A stretch of 64,000 nucleotides of DNA from contig OY723261.1 of NCBI GenBank assembly GCA_963210315.1, forward strand, positions 310,001 to 374,000. Reading direction: 5' to 3'. Positions 31,633-41,227 of this stretch are shown here, in pieces. The first letter of the stretch is position 1. Each line of letters begins with the position of its first letter. This stretch comes from Rhynchopus euleeides. Its lineage: Eukaryota > Euglenozoa > Diplonemea > Diplonemida > Diplonemidae. The position numbers were made by a program, and so were the translations under genes. The notes beneath the pieces are model-generated. The model was not told where the DNA came from. It did no database searches and saw only the letters and a program-made list of their open reading frames with translations.

Positions 31633-32856
31633 TCAGCACCGCAGCTGCATCTCGTCCACAAAGACAGGGCTGGAGTACCATGCCGTGAACTCGACGCTGC
31701 TGATCCCAGCGAATGAGGAGGGGAGCCACCCATGGCCAGCGGCATCCCTGTTCAGCAGGACTGTGTAGGTGCGGCGGGTCCAGTCGAACTCCACGTCGAT
31801 CAGCTGGAAGACATCCTTCTGAACCTTGCCGCGTGTCGACGTCTCCCAGCTGCCCCACTGCTGCCCGTTGAAGGTGGTGTGGTACAGTGCCCCGTTGTCT
31901 GCGTGCATGATGCTCACCACCCCGCCGCGTGGCGAGCGCAGCCGGAACTCCACCCGTGCAGCAGTGGACTAGACGCGGACAAATGCGCTGAACTTCCGCG
32001 CCTGCATCCCCTTGGGGTCCACGATGATGGTGGAGGGCACGCTCCTGCGACGCACCATCAGCGAGCCTGCGCCGTGCCACCTCGTGCTGCTCAGCTGCAC
32101 ATGCGACCCCACCTTGCGCACCTCGCTCTGCGTGTTGAAGCCGAAGGTCTGTGTCCTGCACCCTGTGGGGGGCGAGGGCTGCGGCACCGGTGCAGGGGGG
32201 GGTGTGCGGCGCGGCGGCTGCGGTGTTGTGGGCGGCGCGTTGGTCGTGGGGGGGACCGGCACAGGGCGGGGTGTCCTGGGGGGTGCGCGGGTGCTTGGGG
32301 TGGGGGCAGGCGCCGTGTTGCGACCCACACGCACCCACACGGCGCATGTCACGGAAGCACCGTCCGACCCGGTGAAGGTGGTGCTCAGACCAAGCGAATG
32401 ACCAATCTCATGCACGGCGGCACCGGTGGTGCAACCCCAAGCCAGTGACACATAGTTCACTCCGTTCCCGCGCCTCCCGACGGGAGAGCTGCACCCGCTG
32501 CCTGCGTAGAAGCGAAGGTAAGGCCGTGGGCACGATGAGTCTGTCCTGCACCTGCTGAACCGGAAGCAGGTCTTCTGCTCCCACTCCTGCACCGCATCGG
32601 GCACACGTTTGTCCGCTGTCCCGATCGAAGGGTCGATGTAGTAGTGAACCGTCTCACCGGGAGGGAACAGCTGCGACTTCCTCGTCAGCGGCGTCGAGCC
32701 GAGAACCTTCCCGTCGCGCCCACGGACCCGCTCCACCTGCATGTCCCCCTCCACCACATCGAAGTCGTAGGCCCAGTCGGGACGCTCAGCTGTCTCTGCT
32801 GCACAGTACACTGCCGACACAACAAGCAACACACACGCATGGCCACGATACATCAT
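31633..32856 (-). pseudogene. Astacin paralogue, truncated catalytic domain and in-frame TAG
   Basis: A signal peptide (VLLVVSAVYCAA) is followed by an astacin-like half domain: VHYYIDPSIG, a CFRFSRC segment, SGCSSPVG and the zinc helix AVHEIGHSLGL. The rest of the protease (third His, Glu, Met-turn) is missing; the chain jumps into a Pro/Thr-rich linker. A C-terminal beta-sandwich-like domain follows, similar to one in the neighbouring astacin (FDWTRRTYTVLLNRD versus FDWSALLAVVSIDGK). An in-frame TAG at 31969-31971 interrupts this domain. TAG also ends the nearby LPMO gene, so reassignment is unlikely. It is either a decayed gene or one encoding a shortened 295-residue protein. CGCCCCCCCCCAG upstream is a good splice acceptor. 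Confidence 0.7.
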
Positions 32857-34451
32857 CCCGTGCCGAATGGAGAGCGAACAGGTGTGTGCTGTCAATCTGG
32901 GGGGGGGCGTGGTGGTGTGAGGAGGGGGTAAAGTAAGAGGGTTGGTTGCATGGGTACGTGTTCACAATACCTAGGACCCTCGATGTTTAGGCGCCCTGGA
33001 GGAGGAGAACTTCCGCCAGGGGGGGGCTGAAACACAGGGGGGCATATACACCGGGGTGGCAAGGTGCAGACCAATGTGACCTCTTGCCCTGCTGTGGCAG
33101 GCGGTGATTCCAGTCCGGATGGACTTATGACACACCACTTTTCGACTCGAGGGCACTTGGAGGGCACCAGGGGGCCGAGTGGCCACCTGATGACCCACCA
33201 CACCAGCCCGCCCCCGTGTTTCGGCCCCCTGTGCTGAAAAAGAAACACGGAGTGTCCCAGGGAGGACGCACAATTGGAGGGTGGGAAGGGGGCAGAGAGG
33301 GTGTGAGGTGGGGGAGGGGGGACACCGTCATAATCAGCAAAAATATATCCGGACAGGGGAAACATGCACCAACGCGTTGTGATGAAGGTCTGGCCCACAA
33401 GAAGGACAAACAAAACAGCAGACACTATCGCAAGATCGGGTGGATCGTCGGCGGGTGACGACGACCGCGCCAGGGAACCACCCATGCAAGTGCAGCACAG
33501 CATAGAGGGGAGATATAGAGGTGGTGGGAGATAGATGAGATAGTGACAGCACCGTGAGGTTCTGCCTCTGAGGCTGGAGCTGTCGGGAGCCTCCAGGGTC
33601 GGATCGATTCACGCGCCCCCCAGAATCTCTTTTTGCCGTGCCTCAGTGTGTGCACGTATCAGTACTCCAAAGGACGGTGAGGGGTTTCCTGCACGCCAAA
33701 GGGTGCCGATACCAAAAGAAGTGATTCAGGAAGGCGGGAACAACATCCAGCTCCAAATAGTGAATAGTGAGGTGTGGTGGGAAGAAGTCTGATGAGATGC
33801 AAGGGATGTGAATGCCTGGCCGGGGTGGACATTGTCGGGAAACCCGACAATGCGCCACGCAGGCTCTGCCGACGGTCTGCTGCTCATGTGCCACAAGGGC
33901 ACAAGGCAAGTCTCGTCAATCAGAACACAGCCAGGTGTGCACACTGCACCGAGTGTGGCATCGCCACGGCACAGAATACACACAAAACAGAGAAAGTAGC
34001 GGGGCTGCAAGCCACCCACTCCACAAGGAGGTTGCCCTGACATGGCAGTGATGGCACACCCACACGAAGAAGACAGGCCGCGCACACACAGGCGACGCAT
34101 CCGTGCCATTCGAGTGAAGTGTGCCACCGTGATATGTGTGGTGGGCAGGGATGGCGAGACAATGCGGAACGACAGGGAAAGAACAGAGAGGGGGGTGGGC
34201 AGGAGGCGCCCACCTTCTTTGCAGGACACAGCGGGTATGCCCCACCTCACAACACACGTCACACGATGCGCGGCACACAGGGGTTGTGTGCACGTCATCG
34301 GAGTGCAGATACATGCACTGCCAGGCCTGCTTATCGTAGCCTGACGGGGACATGCTGCACCTAAAACATGAGGCGGTCTGCTAGTGTTTGTGTTAGTCAC
34401 AAATCAGGTCGCCATGGCACCAATCAACATATTGACTTTCGCTGCTGCCCA
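32857..34451. other. 1.6-kb intergenic region, nothing recognised
   Basis: C/T-rich spacer between the complete and the broken astacin genes. The open frame at 33726-34400 on the minus strand is Cys-rich but has no codon bias or family signal. Confidence 0.4.
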
Positions 34452-37205
34452 TCAGATATAGGAGTGTGATGGCGAAGAGCACACCCAGTTCACCGAGATC
34501 CCCGTTGCCGCCCCCTCCTTGTCCGTCTCGAAGTGGATCAGCACGTCCCCCGTGTACCCCGCCTCCAGCGGCAGCACCTGCCCGCTCTTCTTCCACACAA
34601 GCTTCGACTCCTCCCTCGGGCGCTCCAACCACAGCGACACGAAGTCCTTGTCTGCCTCCATGTCGAAGAGCGTCCACGTCAGCACCAGCTGCTTGTCGCA
34701 CTTGATACGCCAGCACTTCGACTCCCCGTTCTTGTACGTCGGCATTAACGGGATGTCAGCGCCGTGCACTGCGTTGGGATCGCGGGGGGTCGGGGACCCG
34801 GGGTGTGCCAGCGTGCCTGTCGGCTTCTCCAGATCCGCCCCGTCGTAGCAGAACTTCGGGAAGTCGGGGCGCGGCACCTCCGTCTCGGGGAAGGGCGTGG
34901 GCGGGGCAACGGTCGGTGTGGCTGTGGCGGGGATCGCCGTCGGCACCTGCGTCGGGGGTGCGGGCGTCGGGACGGCTGTGGGCGGTGCCTGTGTGGCTGT
35001 CGGGGACGGCGTCCCGGCACACGTGTACTCGAAGGTGAAGCCCTTCCCACCCTCGAACAAGCCGCCTATCGCGTTGAAGCGCACAAGCATGCCACCGGTG
35101 TAGTACGTTGCCGGGGCGGGCAGCTCCGTGCCCCAGTACTGCGCCACCATCTGCTCCTCCCCGTTCGCGTCGTACGACAGCACCGTCACGTTGTCGCCCT
35201 CCAACGTGTCCAGCAACGTGAAGGTCAGCGTCAGCGGGCCCCCGCACACGATGCGCCGGCACAGGTTCGTGTAGAAGTACCCGGCGTCGCCCTCCGGGTA
35301 GTCAGCCATCCCAGAAGGGCCGGAGAGCTCGGCGAAGTCACTGCACGCAGCAGGAGGCTGCGGCGGCTGCGGGGTCGGGAACGGCGTGGGCTTCTCAGTC
35401 GCAGGCGGCGCGCTCGTGGCAGGGTGCTCCGGCGGCACAAACGACGTGCAGTGCAGGTCGAAGTTGTCGAGCCACGCGTCCCCGCTCGCCGTCACCTGGT
35501 CGAACCCGTCAGCACAGCCCGCGTCCAGCGGCACACGGAACTCCTCCTTCCCGTCAATCGACACGACCGCCAGCAGCGCGCTCCAGTCAAACGCAATGTC
35601 GAAGTGGAAGAAGCGCTCGTCCTCGATGCCCCACGATGTGTTCACCTCCACACCCGACCCCCACCCTGCTGCCCCCTCCCACACGTACGGCCCGACCCGG
35701 GGCTGACCCTTCGGCACAGACGGGGAGTCCACGTACAGCCGCAGGCATTCCGTCGACGACCTCTGGAACGGGACCTGCCCGAAGGACATCGTCGCCGAGA
35801 GAAAACCGTTAGACATGTTGCGCACCGCCATGTCGTACGACACACGGCTCGGCTTCGTCAGACTCCACAGCGGCAAGCGCGCCCGGTTCCCGCCCGAGTA
35901 CGGCTCCTGCCCCATGCGCAGCGACGCCCCCGTGTCCCCCACACGCTTCGTCGAGTCGGGCCATGTGGTGTACCCGTTGGACCAGTCGCCCAGCCCGCTG
36001 TCGAAGTTGTCTGCCACGTTGCGCGGGCACGTCGCGTCCCCCTCGCACTCAGGACCGCCCGTCCCCACGTCACAGCGGCACGGCTCCAGCACCTTGTCGG
36101 TGCACACGCCACGCCCGCTGCACACAAACGGGTCGCTCCCCTCCTTCTGGAAGCACACGTTGTCGGACCGCGCCACACGCACCTGCAAGAAGCACACAGT
36201 GTCCTCCCCGCCGTCACCCCCGAAGTTCACACCCAGCACGAAGCTCTTCCCCGCATCACGCGAAGTCGGGTTGAACAGGATCGACGTCTGTGCCCCGCCG
36301 GTGACGAACTTCAGCCCCGTCTCGTACTCGTACTCGATCTCATCCGCAGGTGCAGTCGTCACCCCGTACGACACCGTCACCACACCCCCGACCCTGTACT
36401 GCGATGCGAACCCGGCACGGAACGGCTTCGAGTGTGGGATCACGTACGTCTGCGTGTTGTCGACCGAAGTCATACATGTCGGCGCCGTGTACTCCTTGCT
36501 GCACCCGTTGTACAGGAAGTCCAGCGCCTCCACATCGCCCTTGCTCAGCCCGCCCGTCTCCCCAATCAGCGGCAAGGGTGCCGTCAGGGTAGGCTTCCCG
36601 TACTCCTTCTGGAAGCCCCACTGCGGGTAGTGCATGATGCCGCGGTAGTCGTACCCCCCGAGCTCGCGCCCCGCGTGCCCCGAGTACAGCTTCGTGAACT
36701 GCGACTTCCGCTTGTCCTGGATGTTGTCCATGTGCACAACGATGAAGTCGTCCCTGTCCCGACGCTTCTGTTCGTGATCAAGCCCCACGCTGTGGCCAAC
36801 CTCATGCACTGCCGAGTCGTGCCCGCAGGTGCTCCTCAGCGAGATCCTGTTCCCGCCGCGCTGGGCCCCCACCGGCGACGAGCACGCCGACCCCGCCCAG
36901 AACTCGATGTACCGCGGCAGCGCAAGGTACTCTGCCTCCGACGCACACTGCCGGAAACGCAGGCACGTGCGCTCCTCGAAGTGCTGGATCGCAAACAGCA
37001 CACGGCTGTCACCCTGCTGCAGCGGTGTCTCCCCCTCGTACGCATCCACCACGTTGATGAACCACGGGATCTCCTCCCCTGCAGGCCACAGCCCCTCGGT
37101 CCCCGTGACACGCGACGCCGCCTGCACGTCCGCCTCGCGCGACTGACGCAGCGCCGCCACGCATGCTGCCGGCAGCAGCACCTGAAGCACCCTTCGCATG
37201 CCCAT
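34452..37205 (-). CDS. Secreted multidomain astacin (M12A) metalloprotease
   Basis: The 917-residue secreted zinc endopeptidase has a signal peptide (residues 1-19). Its astacin domain carries the full zinc motif HEVGHSVGLDHE (His134, Glu135, His138, His144) followed by RDRDDF. The Met-turn is GIMHYPQWGF, and WPAGEEIPWFI opens the domain. Next come a beta-rich region, an EGF-like segment (CSGRGVCTDKVLEPCRC), a lectin/MAM-like domain (NFDSGLGDW through WLDNFDLHC), and two similar CUB-like modules separated by Pro/Thr linkers. The tail is hydrophobic at the end. CAACCTTTGCAG about 20 bp before the ATG is an excellent trans-splice acceptor. Such proteases process extracellular proteins or digest prey; the substrate is unknown. 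It is a paralogue of the broken gene at 31633-32856. Confidence 0.9.
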   Translation of the reverse strand: MGMRRVLQVLLPAACVAALRQSREADVQAASRVTGTEGLWPAGEEIPWFINVVDAYEGETPLQQGDSRVLFAIQHFEERTCLRFRQCASEAEYLALPRYIEFWAGSACSSPVGAQRGGNRISLRSTCGHDSAVHEVGHSVGLDHEQKRRDRDDFIVVHMDNIQDKRKSQFTKLYSGHAGRELGGYDYRGIMHYPQWGFQKEYGKPTLTAPLPLIGETGGLSKGDVEALDFLYNGCSKEYTAPTCMTSVDNTQTYVIPHSKPFRAGFASQYRVGGVVTVSYGVTTAPADEIEYEYETGLKFVTGGAQTSILFNPTSRDAGKSFVLGVNFGGDGGEDTVCFLQVRVARSDNVCFQKEGSDPFVCSGRGVCTDKVLEPCRCDVGTGGPECEGDATCPRNVADNFDSGLGDWSNGYTTWPDSTKRVGDTGASLRMGQEPYSGGNRARLPLWSLTKPSRVSYDMAVRNMSNGFLSATMSFGQVPFQRSSTECLRLYVDSPSVPKGQPRVGPYVWEGAAGWGSGVEVNTSWGIEDERFFHFDIAFDWSALLAVVSIDGKEEFRVPLDAGCADGFDQVTASGDAWLDNFDLHCTSFVPPEHPATSAPPATEKPTPFPTPQPPQPPAACSDFAELSGPSGMADYPEGDAGYFYTNLCRRIVCGGPLTLTFTLLDTLEGDNVTVLSYDANGEEQMVAQYWGTELPAPATYYTGGMLVRFNAIGGLFEGGKGFTFEYTCAGTPSPTATQAPPTAVPTPAPPTQVPTAIPATATPTVAPPTPFPETEVPRPDFPKFCYDGADLEKPTGTLAHPGSPTPRDPNAVHGADIPLMPTYKNGESKCWRIKCDKQLVLTWTLFDMEADKDFVSLWLERPREESKLVWKKSGQVLPLEAGYTGDVLIHFETDKEGAATGISVNWVCSSPSHSYI

Positions 37206-37225
37206 CGTCCCCGCTGTCTGATATC

Positions 37226-37227
37226 CT
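37226..37227 (-). promoter_or_regulatory. Predicted spliced-leader acceptor of the astacin gene
   Basis: The minus strand reads a C/A-rich tract, then CAACCTTTGCAG/GATATC, 20 bases before the start codon. It is one of the clearest acceptor-like sites in the window. Confidence 0.5.
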
Positions 37228-38370
37228 GCAAAGGTTGAGGCTGTGAGTGTGGGGTGGTGTCAAGTCGGCAACAACAAAACCCCAAGGCAGCAACTGTAAT
37301 TGTTTTCCTCTGATGAAGAAAAGAGAACAAAAGGCCTAACAGAACTGCGGGCCCCGAGAACAGATTTTTGTGTGAGCGGATTTTAGGGAACTCTGTTGTT
37401 CCACCGAGGACCAAAGCCCCGCATCCGCATGACGCCCCTGCTAGTCGCCACACTTGACCTCGCATTACGTGTGAAGTGGCTGTTGTTCCTGGCAAAACCT
37501 TGCGAGAGGGAGGTAGGAAGAGAGAATGAGGGAGTGTGGGATAGAGATAGCACTGCCTCTTCTGGCCAGAGGTTCAGATCAGCACAATGAAGAACCTTGA
37601 ACAGGGGCGGGGACGTAGAGCCAGCAGGGTGCAGGGCTGGGCGGGGGCTGCTCCGTGCCGCGACCTCTCGTGTCTGCTCCTGGTCATGCAGTCGAACTCA
37701 GAACACCCTCCAACACGAGCACCTCTGTGGTGCGGTGCAGGGGTGGAACATTCCGGTGGTGCAGATTGGAGGGGAATTGCCTCACTGACTGCAAACCTCG
37801 TGGAATTCACATATTCGAGCGTCGCTGTGTCCTCTTACACCAGGCGATGTTCTGCGGGCATGCGGTCGTGGCTTGCATCTTGTCTTGACACGTCAGAAGC
37901 TCCCTGAGGGCCAGACCCCGTCAGTATCCTCAACAGGAGTATAGACGCGAGGCCGCCACCTTTGATGCGTTGGCAGCCAGCTCCAACCGGTGCTGGAGGT
38001 GGCATTTTTTTCCGCTTCAACCCCCCTGAGGGCAGTGCAGCCACACAACAACCCCCTTTTGGCTGTATGGGTCCCTGTCTGGACAACAGAATCATCACAA
38101 GGGCCACACCCTCAACCGGGCCACTGCCACTGTACTGAGGCTGCGGCTGACGGGTTGCAGGCATGACAGAGGCTAGATAGAACGGCACTTCGGGTGGTGT
38201 GGGTGGGCAGCACCCATTGGGGGGGTGGTGGCCAGCCCACTCTGCTTCAGGGACTAACTGTCCCACACACAGATGAGGCCTTTATTGTTTGAAGAAGTGC
38301 CGGGATGACACACCCAGAGCGCCTGCTCCTGATGCAATCCCCCCCTGTTTCATCAACACACGCACACAAC

Positions 38371-39527
38371 CAAAAAAAGGGATCCGGGTTGGTGTTGCTG
38401 AAAGTGCTTCGCATGATGTGCGCACGAACTACGCACAAGTACGCACGAACTACGCAATATGGCCTCGTAATGCCACTTTTTTATTTTGTACTGGGGCGGG
38501 ACCAGTAATTAGCCCAAAAAGGCTGAAAAAATGCCGAAAATTTTCGAATCCCAGTCAGGGACCACTCTGAATCACCTGTATTGTGCAAAGAAACGGGTTT
38601 GTTTGCCGAAAAATCACAATGTGTGCCCTCTACAGGCCCCCCTACCCGAGTACTCGGGGGGGTATGAGGGTATGAGGGGGGGGGGGGGTGTTTTCACCCA
38701 ATTGGTGTTCCCAGTAAGAGGTGTAAATGGACACCCATGGCCAAAACGACCCCACTGCGATCCGCACAGATCCCAAACGTTCCAAATAACGGGTTTTTGG
38801 AACACCCAAGGAGGGGGTCCCGCTGGGTGGGCTGGTGTGGTTGCCTCTCAGTCACATCCTATGACCAGCCCCTGAACCATACCCACGTTTCACGGACGAA
38901 GCTTGACAGCTCGACCACAGAAATGACCCCACTACGATCCGCACAGATTCCAAATAGTCAAAGGAACGGGGTTCTGCAACACCCGAGTAGGGGGCCCTTT
39001 AGGGGGCGTTCTGGTACAATCTCGGCTCTGTAGTGACAAGGGGTTCCGCAGGCAGTGTCCTTAGCCTTCAGCCACTGTCAAGTGAGCCCATTCTATGGCT
39101 TGTCTTGGGGTGCGTTGTCATCTGTTGGTCCCAGGTACAGACAAACAAACGCTGCAGCTGGGCGAGGGCTGACTGATGTGTCTTCCGAGGTTCGAGACTT
39201 CAGACAACCTAGTTTGGTGAGTCTCGAGCCAGGCTCCAGAGACAGGTCCTTCCGCAGCAGTCAGAAGAGTGACTTCCTGCAAACCAGAGGGCCTGGGTGG
39301 ATATTTGGGATACATGGAGGGCCCCTACATCAGGAAATGGGCACCAGAAGGTGTGGGACGAGGCCGGTGGTAGTGTTGGTGCAGTCTGGGATCTGTATTG
39401 GAGGTGGCGTGTTCCCACTGGAGAGAATAAAAAAGTGGCATTATTGCTTATGCACAATGTACGCACAAACTACGCAAAACTACGCAATTTGGGCCTTTCA
39501 GCAACACCACGGGTGGGGGGTTTTTTG
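38371..39527. mobile_element. Candidate inverted-repeat element enclosing dispersed repeat units
   Basis: GGTGTTGCTGAAAG at 38391 and its complement CTTTCAGCAACACC at 39495 form outer inverted repeats with imperfect extensions (CAAAAAA and TTTTTTG). Inner inverted copies of AATGCCACTTTTTTATT lie at about 38470 and 39428. TACGCAC-AACTACGC motifs occur near both ends in the same orientation. Confidence 0.5.
38638..39010. repeat. Dispersed repeat R190, copy 1 (two units)
   Basis: Units of about 180-190 bp share GACCCCACT, GATCCGCACAGAT, CCAAA, GGAACACCC and GGGGGTCCCGCTGGGTGGG, and end with CCTGAACCA-ACCCACGTTTCA. They are preceded by a G-run and TTCACCCAATTGG. The same series occurs at 54404-56080. 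Confidence 0.7.
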
Positions 39528-41227
39528 ACCCCCCCCCCCACCCCCCTTGGAATATTCGTCTCGAAAACACACAGTCTCAACAACAGCGATATCAATAAAC
39601 GACCACCTTCAAATTTACTTCCAGAGCAGTTCCTGACATTCGTGATGAGAAGGGCCTTTTTTTCCGTAAGGCCTAGGATGAATGCAGAAGCGTGATCCGG
39701 ACGGAGCTCTCTCTTTAGATGCAGACTCTCTCTCCCTCTATCTCTGCATCGGTGTAAACGAGCCATGCGGTGTTCCACCTAAAACAAATCGCCATTTCTT
39801 TTTTCTTTCACCCCCCCCTTTCCACCCCACCCTGTTGGGGGCTGCATGCACCAGCTGCTTCTTACCCCACCCAACCCCAACAACAACCCACAGGAGGTAT
39901 TGGCCACCCGACATGTTTTCCGACAATTTTCGACGCATTTTCACCTTCGACAAGAGAAGATACGACAGTAATGTATTGCCAGCACTGCCCTTGTCACGAA
40001 CACCCCCCACAAGCCATTCAATCACCAACAAGATGTACAGCGAACCCCCGGCGAGACTGGAGCCCAATGTTCCACCCGTTGTGACTTTTTTTTTTAACTT
40101 CGTTCCCGTCCCCCCACGTTGTGCGCTACGTCGTTGTAGCGTTGGCTCACTCGTGTGCTTCTTTCCGGGGTCGGGTCAGGGATAGTGCCCTGTGTGGTGC
40201 CGTTTTTTCCCGCAGAGCGGGTGGGTTGCCGTGCGTCGACACGGAGACACCTCCCCATTAAAAGCCAAAGTTTTTGTGTTGAGACTTTTTAATGCTTGAG
40301 ACCTGGGGAGGGGGGAACCTGGAAAGAAGTGCACCACCCAAAGGGCGGTGGGGTGGGGGTGGGGGGGGGGGTGAGGGCGGAAACGATCTAAAAGGGAAAT
40401 AGGGGGGGTGGGGTGGGGTTGGGTGGGGTGGGTATTGGCGTGCACCCCGACACCAAGGCCACTCCCGGCTGGGGGGGTGGCGGTGACGAGGGGAGGGGGG
40501 GGGGGGGAGAAGGGTTCTGTGCGGGTTCAAATCAAAAAGCGTCACTTCATGTCTGCCACTCTTCTTCTGTTGTGTGTCGTTTGATATATTCCCACACACA
40601 CTTCCAGCCACACTTGACTGATGAAGGGGGTGGTGTGTGGAGTACTGCTGGCAGAGCTGAAGTGACCCTTCCCACGCGAAAGTCATGTGCGTAAAAAAAA
40701 TAATATCAAAATCAAATCGAGAGATACGAAAACAATTGTATAAACCCCCCATATCTTGGATTGGTTGGGGAAGGGGAGCCCACCCCCAACAACCCCACTG
40801 CGGGAAAGCAGCGAAGACAAAACGGAGGGAATTCGACATTTCGAAAAGAAGGGGTGGGGGTGGGTGGGTAAAGACATCGCAAATGCCGGGGGGGCGGTGC
40901 ACACACTCAGTTGGAGGCGGTGGAGAGAGACACCCACAAGGTGAAAATGGGGGGACGAAAGCCGGCAGAAATAAAGGTGAAAAATAAACACGGAACACCC
41001 TGGAGATGATGGGCAAAACCGGATGTGGCACCCCGATGAAGGTGAACGCCATGACAACACACACACAGCTAGAAAAATCAACCCCCAATATGCGCAATAA
41101 ACAAACCCCCTAGCCAGTCGATTCTTCAGGCGAGTCTCATCGTACCCCCGCCTTGCTTCGTTAACCCGGGGCAGAGAGGCGAGGGAACCCAGCGCGGTGA
41201 TGCCTCGAGAGAGAGGAACAGGCTAGC

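Larger units (their letters stand above)
37206..41227. other. 4-kb intergenic region with a repeat element
   Basis: No gene was supported. It contains the inverted-repeat element at about 38371-39527 and G-runs near 38680, 40350-40370 and 40497-40507. The remainder is G- and C-skewed low-complexity DNA without coding signal. Confidence 0.45.

Noticed and set aside
31969..31971. Reassigned TAG (readthrough or alternative genetic code)
   Set aside because: TAG serves as a normal stop in the LPMO gene and probably FAM21; the same gene has also lost half of its protease domain, so decay is simpler.
33726..34400. Cys-rich 224-codon minus-strand frame
   Set aside because: Irregular Cys spacing, no signal peptide and no third-position GC bias like real genes here.
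34764..37238. Plus-strand 824-codon frame over the astacin
   Set aside because: Antisense shadow of a gene with a complete zinc-protease motif.
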